This document shows positions 32,728 to 39,135 of a stretch of DNA of 39,135 nt, one piece after another. Numbering within the stretch: position 1 is the stretch's first letter; each line of letters begins with the position of its first letter. A model generated the notes under the pieces. That model searched no databases and was not told the DNA's origin. It saw nothing but the letters and a program-made list of their open reading frames with translations. The position numbers and the translations under genes were made by a program. The stretch comes from Peptococcaceae bacterium (GTDB lineage Bacteria; Bacillota; Desulfitobacteriia; Desulfitobacteriales; Syntrophobotulaceae): assembly GCA_009782825.1 (NCBI GenBank), contig WRII01000023.1:1-39135 (forward strand), read 5' to 3'.

Positions 32728-33091
32728 AATATTAGGGTAACGCCGTCCCAGGACGGTATCCCCTTGTCAGTCCCTAACGGCCCAAGAACCTCCCAGCCAA
32801 ATACCAGCCCACCATATTGTTTTATACGCATAAAAACCAAGCCTTACCAACCACTTTCAGGCAGGGTTTCAGCAGCAGCATTTTGGTGGGCCCATTTGTG
32901 CATTAGTCAAACCAGGTTGTACAATTTATATCTTCATACATGGATTTCGTTTGAATGATATCCCTGCAAACAGTTAATCATTTTTTTAATCCTGAATCTC
33001 AAACCGTCATTATCAGCGCTATCATACTACTTGTACGAAGACAAGCTCATAATCTATTACAATATAGCAAAGGAGCGAGCCCAACCTCCCG
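32728..33091. other. intergenic region with a tRNA-end-like 11-mer
   Basis: No gene is supported. CCGTCCCAGGACGG at 32743-32756 can form a small hairpin but lacks a T-run. The 11-mer TGGTGGGCCCA at 32884-32894 is identical to the 3' end of the tRNA-Met gene at 36447-36457 and may be an attachment-site half. Confidence 0.4.
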
Positions 33092-34111
33092 CTACGTGTA
33101 TGGGGATTCTTGATTGTTGGTTGATGTGGCAATTATAATAGGCGCTCTGTCCTCGTTAAGGGCATGGCGAACATACATATTCGCCACAATTGACTGAATC
33201 AGCGTCGTTTTACCGGTGCCGGGCGGACCGCTTACCGCGAGAATCTCCCCTTCTTTCATGACTTCAAATTGATTAAGGGCTTCCCGCTGAGAATCCGAAA
33301 GTGGGTATTCTCCATTCATTTGCCCAACATGGCGCATCATACTGTTTGTATCATCAAGAGGGATGAGCGGCTGTGCCGGTTCGATCTCCTGGTTGAGAAA
33401 TTGTTCGTAAAGTTTTGAATCAGGTATTGTTTCATGCAAAGATTTATAGAGATCCATTATGTGAAATGATGCGTTAACTATGTCATCAGCGAAGAGATAG
33501 CAGTATCCTTCAAACCCGATCATTTGCGAATCCGTATTGAGTAGTGCCCTATTAAATGGTGTGCGGAATACTGCCTCATAAAGTCTTTTAGCGTAACTGT
33601 AATAATCATTCCAAGATTCAATCTGCTTGCGTTGGGATATCCATTCTCCCAGGAACCGATCCAAGTCAGAAACTTTCCCGATTGATATCTGCGGCTCTGT
33701 CATGGGCTCCAGAAAAGTGCGGGGTATCCAAGGGAATGAATTGCTGTCCGGGGCTGCAAGTAAACCTTTACTGTCAAGCATTGCCGGAAGAAAGAATACC
33801 CCTGTCAATTCACCGGCTTTGCTGTTGTCTTGGACTGTCTCTGTATATGATATCCTGATAGTTTTGAGGCAGAAAAGTGCTTTTTCAGATGTTTTATCCT
33901 CTTCCCGATTCTTGGTGGTATGATCAAGCCTCCGACTCTTATTGATGTGCTTAAGGAATTCACCGGCTGTTTCTTTGCTAATTTTTCCTTTTTCGAGGCT
34001 TTCGAAAGGGATTTCCCAGAATCGGCCTCCCTTAAAATCGATTTCCCGCATGGTTTGAGATGCAAGGGCTGTTTTAAAGTACTGTGTCATGTCTTTTGTT
34101 AAAATCTTCAT
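33092..34111 (-). pseudogene. truncated SF1-type helicase/AAA domain gene (N-terminal part)
   Basis: The ATG at 34111 has GGAGG six bases upstream and starts an intact N-terminus. At about residues 285-320 come YPLSDSQREAL, then Walker A VSGPPGTGKTTLIQSIVANM and APIIIATSTNNQ, the hallmark of UPF1/DNA2-like superfamily 1 helicases. Right after NNQ, where family members continue AVTN and for many hundred residues more, the frame enters foreign sequence and stops (ESPYT). All later helicase motifs are missing, so it is inactive. The break is near 33107. Neighbouring AlbA_2 and fragmentary genes share its decayed setting. Confidence 0.8.
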
Positions 34112-34174
34112 GTTTTGCCTCCGCCAAAAATGATGTGCCTATTCTTCTAGTGTCGGAATAACTCAGGCAAATTG

Positions 34175-35581
34175 CTATCGTGTGATGATTTTCCAGTAGC
34201 CAGACCTGTCAGAGCCGATCCGGCTGATTACACCTGCATCACGTAAGCGTTTTAGTTCGCGCGCAATTGTGCGCACAGAAAAGCCAGTATCAGCAGAGAG
34301 TTTATTATGTGTTATATGGGGATTGGCTCGAATGGCGTTCAAAACAGCATCGGTGTTTTTTTTAGTGTCATTATCTATGTCATCTTCTATGCCATTTTCT
34401 ATGCCATCTATGCCATTTGGCATAGAAATATTTCTATAACTCAAATTTTTTAGTGTTACCACAAAAGACTGCTCCGTTGAACGGAAAACCGGCGCGGCCT
34501 CTATAGGATACTCATCAATTATTTTTCGCAACCCACTTCCGCGTCGCTCCATCAGTTTTAATCGACTGAAAATATCGCAAATCAAGGGGTTGCGGCGAAT
34601 CGACGGTATATCGTCAATGTTCAAGTCTTGAATACGTTTACCATCAGGCATGCCGCCTGGTGATACTATATCAAGACGATCATCGTACATATCGACATGT
34701 ATTTCGCTACCTTGAATCATATAGTCACGATGGACAAGAGCATTCACTAAAGCCTCATGGACAGCCCCCAAAGGATAATCAGGGAGATCAATTCTGCCGG
34801 TTCCGGTCTTTTTCCATTTGACTGACGAATTATGTCGCACAAACTTCAGTGAATCGTTTAGCAAGGATATGGCACTGCCTTGGAATTCATCGTTATCGAG
34901 TGCATCAATATACAGACCGCCTTTTTTTAATCCGTTCCATCGTGTGCAAAATACTCGTGATTGGTATATTGGGCATTGGTCGGCGAACAACGCCCCGACA
35001 AAGGTCAAATTATCGTTTTTGGTGAGCATACCAAACGAGTGGTAATCCCTAGGTTTATCAACAGCGTTGCTGGTCTTTTGATTATACGTCGCCTCAAAAA
35101 GCGTGTAGCTGTAATCAGAAAAACGATGTTTTGTTTCGATGGCATCAAATGTCTGGTGTAACCCTTTTAGCACCAGTTCGTTGAGTATTGCGGCAGGTGC
35201 GGAAACAGACTCATTGCCAACACGATAATAGGCAACTTTATTTCCGTCTCCAGTGTAATAGTAGGGCGTATTCGCTCCACTCGAAATTTGCACACGCAGT
35301 ATGTCTTTCTCCTCTGTACGGAGAGGTTCAAGTATAATATTCTTGATAGCAGGTTCTATACGTATTTTAACGAGTTCGCTAATTTGTTCTGCGGCTTGTT
35401 GCGTGTTATCAAGCCCGACCACTATGCCGTCATCGGAGACTCCAAAATATATACTACCGCCCACACCATTAGCAAACGCACTCACGGTCTTTAGCCAACT
35501 GCGTGGTTTGTTTACTTCGACAGCGGACTTGAATTCATATTCGGTTGCCTCTGCGATGAGAAGTTGGTTAAGTGTTGACAT
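34175..35581 (-). CDS. AlbA_2 domain / RecG-like ATP-binding transcriptional regulator
   Basis: A 468-residue protein; AAAGGAGGTAATCCAAC precedes the ATG. The N-terminal AlbA_2 (divergent AAA_4) domain has EYEFKSAV, SAFANGVGGSIYFGVSDDG and YYYTGDGNKVAYYRVGNES; the middle holds ALVNALVHRDYMIQGSEIHV and RNPLICDIFSRLKLMERRGSGLRKI, the HATPase_c_4-type part. The C-terminal winged helix (NKLSADTGFSVRTIARELKRLRDAGVISR) would bind DNA. Before it is a degenerate Asn-Gly-Ile/Asp repeat coded by 12-bp ATGCCATCTAT-like units (34377-34425). Such proteins often regulate or accompany mobile or defence genes. Confidence 0.88.
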   Translation of the reverse strand: MSTLNQLLIAEATEYEFKSAVEVNKPRSWLKTVSAFANGVGGSIYFGVSDDGIVVGLDNTQQAAEQISELVKIRIEPAIKNIILEPLRTEEKDILRVQISSGANTPYYYTGDGNKVAYYRVGNESVSAPAAILNELVLKGLHQTFDAIETKHRFSDYSYTLFEATYNQKTSNAVDKPRDYHSFGMLTKNDNLTFVGALFADQCPIYQSRVFCTRWNGLKKGGLYIDALDNDEFQGSAISLLNDSLKFVRHNSSVKWKKTGTGRIDLPDYPLGAVHEALVNALVHRDYMIQGSEIHVDMYDDRLDIVSPGGMPDGKRIQDLNIDDIPSIRRNPLICDIFSRLKLMERRGSGLRKIIDEYPIEAAPVFRSTEQSFVVTLKNLSYRNISMPNGIDGIENGIEDDIDNDTKKNTDAVLNAIRANPHITHNKLSADTGFSVRTIARELKRLRDAGVISRIGSDRSGYWKIITR

Positions 35582-35698
35582 GTTGGATTACCTCCTTTTC
35601 TATTGCCCCAAGTAAGGCAAATGCGGGCGTCGAACCCCATTGAAGTAATTGGTTTTTCATGTATAAGCCCAAGATTCCACATCCATTTTCGCTATCCT

Positions 35699-35944
35699 TC
35701 AGTACAGCAAACCCATTTCCAGCAAGGTTTGGCAATCTTCAACAGAATCATAACCCTCATGCACAGCTATGTTGCGTTTGGTGCGAAGAGCATAAAGGAT
35801 ATCATCGATTTCGCATGGAAGCATCCCTTCATGTTTTAGTATTCTTATCCGATTTGAGAGTGTATTGTCGCTTTCACCAGGGGGACTAATGTCATCAAGC
35901 TCAAACATGTAGTTGACAACAGTCTCTGCCAGTACTCCCAACAT
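35699..35944 (-). pseudogene. fragment resembling a DUF4145-type domain
   Basis: An 81-residue frame. The stretch SNRIRILKHEGMLPCEIDDILYALRTKRNIAVHEG resembles the conserved core of DUF4145, a helical domain often attached to restriction or AlbA_2-type proteins, whose Asn-x-x-x-His-Glu motif it keeps. There is no clear ribosome binding site at 35944, a stop lies just upstream in frame, and the frame ends soon after the core, so it is likely a remnant; a small intact gene cannot be excluded. Confidence 0.35.
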
Positions 35945-36073
35945 TATATGTTATTTTGATAAGCCATTCAATGTAAACCATTCAGACATGTCAGTCAAGT
36001 AAACTTAGGCAGTAATTTTTCCAGACCTCGGAAACATTTTTGAATCTGGAGAGGAAACTATCAATGAATCTGT

Positions 36074-36125
36074 AAAAATGTCACCCCCCTATCTGTGCTA
36101 ATTATCTCTTGAAAATGTCACCCCT
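36074..36125. repeat. direct repeat AAAATGTCACCCC, possible IS end remnant
   Basis: Two copies (within 36074-36088 and 36111-36125) lie 37 bases apart. Multiple terminal repeats of this look, with TGTCACCCC, are seen at ends of IS21-type elements. No transposase is present here. Confidence 0.35.
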
Positions 36126-36153
36126 ATTGACTGGAGTTCACTTTCCACAGTGA

Positions 36154-36446
36154 AACTAGAAGGACGCTGACGATGTTGTCCGAAGTGTTGAAGCTAATCA
36201 TGAAGCCATCGACGCTTATACGCGGGCAATGGGATATTTTCTGGTAATGACTACGGACTTCACGAAAAACTCGACTGACATCTTGGAAACTCATATCTTT
36301 GGGGTTATTGCGCCTTTTGGATATGGTAATTTCTTGCGGGATTTAGGTTACAACATTGCAAAAGAGCAAGGCGCGCTTGCTCAATCTGAATTGACTCTTA
36401 TTAAAAGTGGTAAACCAGACATTGCTGGTTCGACTAATGAGGATAA
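36154..36446 (+). pseudogene. unrecognised gene fragment abutting tRNA-Met
   Basis: An open frame from a stop at 36151 reads DDVVRSVEANHEAIDAYTRA, later FGVIAPFGYGNFLRDLGYNIAKEQG and LTLIKSGKPDIAG, then runs into the tRNA gene on the opposite strand. Composition looks protein-like, but there is no start with a ribosome binding site and I cannot name it. It is probably a gene piece left by the rearrangement that joined this segment to the tRNA. Confidence 0.3.
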
Positions 36447-36521
36447 TGGTGGGCCCACCTGGGATCGAACCAGGGACCAACCGGTTATGAGCCGGCGGCT
36501 CTACCGCTGAGCTATAGGCCC
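36447..36521 (-). tRNA. tRNA-Met (anticodon CAT)
   Basis: Minus strand folds as a full cloverleaf: acceptor GGGCCTA pairs with TGGGCCC, D arm GCTC, anticodon loop CTCATAA, T loop TTCGATC, discriminator A and encoded CCA. The anticodon stem GCCGG/CCGGT and the paired first base indicate elongator Met rather than initiator; an Ile2 (modified CAU) identity is less likely but not excluded. Confidence 0.93.
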
Positions 36522-36562
36522 ACGTTTAAAAAACGCGTTTTTTAACGAGTGAACGTATAAAA

Positions 36563-36637
36563 TGGCTCCTCGAGTAGGACTCGAACCTACAACCTACCGG
36601 TTAACAGCCGGGCGCTCTACCATTGAGCTATCGAGGA
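36563..36637 (-). tRNA. tRNA-Asn (anticodon GTT)
   Basis: Minus strand: acceptor TCCTCGA pairs with TCGAGGA, D arm GCTC, anticodon loop CTGTTAA, T arm around GTTCGAGTC, discriminator G and encoded CCA. It precedes tRNA-Met by 41 bases on the same strand. Confidence 0.95.
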
Positions 36638-36700
36638 ACACTCACGGACTCTATTATACTCAAAACCTTATAACCGGTCAAGTTTTACGCCAAGAAATTT

Positions 36701-36991
36701 TCACTCCAAATAATCCTTCAGCTTCCGGCTCCGGCTGGGGTGACGCAGCTTGCGCAAAGCCTTGGCTTCAATCTGGCGAATCCTTTCCCGGGTTACGCCA
36801 AATTCCTTCCCCACTTCCTCCAGCGTCCGTGGACGGCCGTCATTGATGCCAAACCGCAAACGCAAAACCTTCTCCTCCCGAGGCGTCAGAGACTCCAGCA
36901 CTTCCTCAAGCTGCTCTTTCAGCAACTGAAAAGAAGCCGCTTCCGAAGGCGCCGGCGCATCATCATCAGGAATAAAGTCGCCCAGATGAGA
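36701..36991 (-). pseudogene. rpoD: 3' end of rpoD (sigma region 4), 5' part missing
   Basis: The frame reads [13 protein letters not shown], then [21 protein letters not shown] and [22 protein letters not shown], the end of the housekeeping sigma factor with its region 4.2 helix-turn-helix, and finishes at the normal C-terminus. Upstream of SHLGDF, where GEEED and about 270 residues with regions 1-3 belong, the sequence switches to the leader of a phage-type gene. No start codon with signals fits the fragment. rpoD is essential, so an intact copy must exist elsewhere; this is a rearranged or misassembled end. Confidence 0.88.
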
Positions 36992-37018
36992 ATATTGTTT
37001 TCATCTTCCCCTCCTTTT
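36992..37018 (-). other. orphan gene start fused to rpoD
   Basis: Minus strand shows GGAGGGGAAG then ATGAAAACAATA, a proper start for a gene following the phage tail gene (MKTI), but coding sequence breaks straight into rpoD and meets a stop after 12 codons in that frame. It pins the junction to about 36991. Confidence 0.6.
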
Positions 37019-37411
37019 TTATGCTGTACGTTTCCACATATAGCAAGTTATATATGGTTGTAAATTTTGAGCATTACCACCACCTGTGCTTTCAATAACA
37101 CCACCATTCCAATTTTCAATTGTTCCTGGATCAACAACCCACATCGAAGAACCCGGTTGAGTATTTGTTAATCTATAACCTATTCTGTGATTATGGGCTT
37201 GTAATGATTTATGACCACCAGTCTTTTCAATTGTATTAAATTCAGTTTGTGATGTATCTATTCCTACAGGCACTCTACCAGTACCCCATGCAACCCATGT
37301 GCCACCAAATAATGCATTTGGATTCACACTATTTACTGACATATAAACCTCACATTCTGCCGCATTCACGGCGATACAAATGGGGAATGAAACCGGGGCA
37401 CCAACTATCAC
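37019..37411 (-). pseudogene. phage tail/baseplate collar-type protein, C-terminal part
   Basis: About 110 residues match the C-terminal collar-like domain of phage baseplate or tail-fibre proteins: NPNALFGGTWVAWGTGRVPVG, GGHKSLQAHNHRI, GGGNAQNLQPYITCYMWKRTA. The complete proteins are several hundred residues; here homology starts near VYMSVNSVNP (about 37350) and the preceding residues (to a GTG at 37411) look unrelated. The missing front was lost at a junction next to the IS110 element. It shows a prophage was once at this end. Confidence 0.75.
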
Positions 37412-37674
37412 CGAGAATTTTCTCTTGCCTGCTCAGAATGTTACAATTCTTCCAAGGAAGAAAGACAACTACAGAGCACGGTAGGTTGAGTTGCAGACTA
37501 TCTTCCATGGATAGAAAGCAGTATATAAACCAGTGTAAGAGCCGCCTGTCAAGCACAAATGAGTGGAGTCTCGAACCCGCACGTTAATCATTGTTTTAAC
37601 GATTAGTTGAATGTGTGGCGGTTCAGTCAATGCCTTTCTTCCCTACCTATATCAAATTGGAAGGAGGGTATCCA
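37412..37674 (+). ncRNA. candidate IS110 left end with bridge/seek RNA region
   Basis: 263 non-coding bases precede the IS110-type transposase. Stable stems are visible: TTCTTC/GAAGAA (37547 minus 100, that is 37447-37462), CTATC/GATAG (37498-37514) and CGTTAA/TTAACG (37582-37601). IS110-family elements encode a guide RNA in a non-coding end, so this is where to look. An 8-mer CACGTTAA at 37580-37587 recurs at 39018-39025, the right boundary, and may mark the ends; if so the left end is only about 95 bases. Confidence 0.4.
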
Positions 37675-39025
37675 TTGAAAGTCGTTTATCCCATCTGTTG
37701 CGGCGTTGATGTGCATAAGGCGTTTTTTGTCGCCACCATCATCACCACTACCGATGGAATCATGCCTCACTACCAAAAGAAACGTTTTTCCACTTTCAAC
37801 AAGCAAATCCTCGCCTTCAAAAAGTGGCTGCTGGAGAACAACTGCCGGGATGTTTGCATGGAGTCCACCGGGAAGTATTATATTCCCGTGCTCAATTTAC
37901 TTGAGGATTCCATCAACGTCACCGTGGCAAACCCCAAATGGGTCCGGGCTGTTAAGGGGTACAAGGACGACGAGAAGGATTCTAAATGGATCGGCAACCT
38001 GTTCCGTATTGGCCTGGTTCCCGGCAGTTTTATGCCCAGCAAACCTTTCCGCATTCTGCGGGAGTACACGCGGTATCTTTTCAAAATGGTGAATGCCAAA
38101 TCCAGTGAAAAGAACCGCTATCAAAATGTGTTCACGGTCTGCAATGTGGCTCTTGATGCTGTCGTTTCCGACATGTTTGGCGTTTCCGCCTCTAACATCA
38201 CGGACTACATCACAAACTCGGACACTTTTGACCCTGATTATTGTGTTAGCTTACTACGTGGTACCTTAAAAAACAAGGCGGAATCTGTAGTTGAATCCAT
38301 TGAGGGATTTCAAATGACTGAGGCTCAGAAGGCCAGGGCGCGCTTGATCCGTGACCACTATGATTTCCTGGTGAATCACATCAGTATATTGGAAAGCAGT
38401 ATTGAGGCGCTTGCCGCTCCGTACAAAGCAGCGATTCAGCTTCTTTGTACGATTCCAGGTATCAAAGAGCGTTCCGCTATCTCGATCCTGGCTGAGATCG
38501 GTGATGATATGTCGCAATTCGGTTCAGCCAAGCGCTTGTGCAGCTGGGGTGGGCTTACACCCAGCAACAATCAATCGGCTGGAAAGAAGAAGTCGGTACG
38601 CATCACCCGTGCAGGCGTCTACTTGAAACCGGCGTTGGTCGAGGTGGCTCATGCGGCTGTCAAAGATCTGAAAAATCCTTACTACGGAATCAAGTATGAA
38701 CGCATCAAGCGTCGCCGTGGCAAGAAACGAGGCATTATCGCTATCGCTATCGCTCGCATGATTTTGACAGCGATTTATCATATGTTGTCTACTGGGGAGG
38801 TTTGGAATCCTTGTGATTTGCCCCAAATAGATATGACGCCGGAATTTCAGGAAAAGCAATTGAAGAGGGATATCCGAAGAGCTGCGAAGTTGCTTGTTGC
38901 CAATGGTATCATCAATCTCTCTGATATCAAATTCTCTGATACGGCTTAAAATTTTGCCTCATGCTCCAAGGGGGTAGTCTGTCCTTTTTTAAGTGGGTAT
39001 CCTCGACTGCTTGGTTTCACGTTAA
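37580..39025 (+). mobile_element. IS110-family insertion sequence (approximate ends)
   Basis: Limits are tentative, taken from the direct repeat CACGTTAA (37580-37587 and 39018-39025). The right copy sits exactly where the IS3 transposase reading frame breaks off, which supports that end. The left end could instead be further out, near 37360-37411. No terminal inverted repeats are seen, as expected for the family. Confidence 0.5.
37675..38949 (+). CDS. IS110-family transposase (DEDD recombinase)
   Basis: Start set at TTG 37675 because AAGGAGGG lies seven bases before it and residue 1 then directly precedes the catalytic domain; an in-frame GTG 60 bases upstream lacks a site. The 424-residue enzyme has the N-terminal DEDD RuvC-like domain (GVDVHKAFF, CMESTGKYY, GYKDDEKDSKWI) and the C-terminal transposase_20 domain (IPGIKERSAISILAEIGD, FGSAKRLCSWGGLTPSNNQSAGKK with the catalytic serine). 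All key residues are present, so it may be active. Such enzymes are guided by a structured RNA from the element's end. Confidence 0.95.
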   Translation: MKVVYPICCGVDVHKAFFVATIITTTDGIMPHYQKKRFSTFNKQILAFKKWLLENNCRDVCMESTGKYYIPVLNLLEDSINVTVANPKWVRAVKGYKDDEKDSKWIGNLFRIGLVPGSFMPSKPFRILREYTRYLFKMVNAKSSEKNRYQNVFTVCNVALDAVVSDMFGVSASNITDYITNSDTFDPDYCVSLLRGTLKNKAESVVESIEGFQMTEAQKARARLIRDHYDFLVNHISILESSIEALAAPYKAAIQLLCTIPGIKERSAISILAEIGDDMSQFGSAKRLCSWGGLTPSNNQSAGKKKSVRITRAGVYLKPALVEVAHAAVKDLKNPYYGIKYERIKRRRGKKRGIIAIAIARMILTAIYHMLSTGEVWNPCDLPQIDMTPEFQEKQLKRDIRRAAKLLVANGIINLSDIKFSDTA

Positions 39026-39135
39026 CCATCTCTCAATTCTGACATTATCTACCCATCGCGCCTTCCCATCCATACTCTGCCTGATGCCGTTTTCAGCCAA
39101 CAAATTGACATACTCTTCACTCGTGAACTGGCTTC
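39017..39135 (-). pseudogene. IS3-family transposase (OrfB) fragment, cut by IS110 and by window end
   Basis: Minus strand reads SQFTSEEYVNLLAENGI, then SMDGKARWVDNVRIERW, the conserved end of the rve integrase core of IS3/IS150-type OrfB, including the catalytic glutamate in VRIERW. After ERW the normal FRSLK is replaced by LT and a stop at the junction with the IS110 right end. The 5' part lies beyond the window. Confidence 0.88.

Noticed and set aside
32743-32756. CCGTCCCAGGACGG as a terminator for the repeat-protein gene
   Set aside because: The stem is short and no T-run follows.
33092-35944. Helicase plus AlbA_2 plus DUF4145-like gene as an intact antiphage system
   Set aside because: The helicase gene lacks everything after Walker A and the DUF4145-like piece is a fragment, so no complete system is present.

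Overview
The window looks like an accessory-rich stretch of a spore-forming, low-to-moderate GC Bacillota (Clostridia-type) chromosome. Support for this: strong AGGAGG-type ribosome binding sites, near-perfect sigma-A promoters, a DUF421/DUF4363 membrane pair and a DUF11 surface protein with no signal peptide, both familiar from endospore formers, and tRNAs with encoded CCA. The species cannot be named from the sequence. Several truncated genes and sharp junctions may be real genome decay or assembly joins.

Region 1 (1-16 kb) is a mosaic. It holds the tail of an Rpn-type nuclease gene, two paralogous AAA-ATPase/PD-(D/E)XK genes plus a relic of a third copy, and an AAA_14/DUF4143 ATPase gene. 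Between them lies a tightly coupled minus-strand operon (GNAT, FemAB-like GNAT, two cobalamin-binding-type radical SAM enzymes, every junction an ATGA overlap). It is transcribed divergently from a membrane Ser/Thr kinase. An OmpA-domain lipoprotein with a small membrane protein, and a second lipoprotein, complete the region. Three promoters here share the same sequence (TTGACA, 17 bp, TATAAT or TATCAT, plus conserved flanks). Short exact or near-exact repeats link distant positions (9.7 with 11.3 and 15.8 kb; 1.0 with 11.8 kb), which indicates repeated recombination.

Region 2 (16-22 kb) is a metabolic cluster. A LysR regulator is divergent from a CofE-like glutamate ligase, meso-diaminopimelate dehydrogenase, an Lrp/AsnC regulator, a class I/II aminotransferase and a GMP-synthetase-type ATP pyrophosphatase without a glutaminase domain. 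The combination suggests an amino-acid-derived ligation/amidation pathway I cannot assign. It is the best candidate here for an undescribed system.

Region 3 (22-33 kb) has a 1743-residue DUF11 repeat protein, a truncated Clp-fold protease gene, a ParM-like actin with a ParR-like partner, then DUF421, DUF4363, BrkB/YihY and a Gln/Asn-rich repeat protein.

Region 4 (33-39.1 kb) is decayed: a truncated SF1 helicase gene, an AlbA_2 regulator gene, gene fragments, tRNA-Met and tRNA-Asn, the 3' end of rpoD fused to a phage tail collar fragment, an IS110-family element and a cut-off IS3-family transposase.
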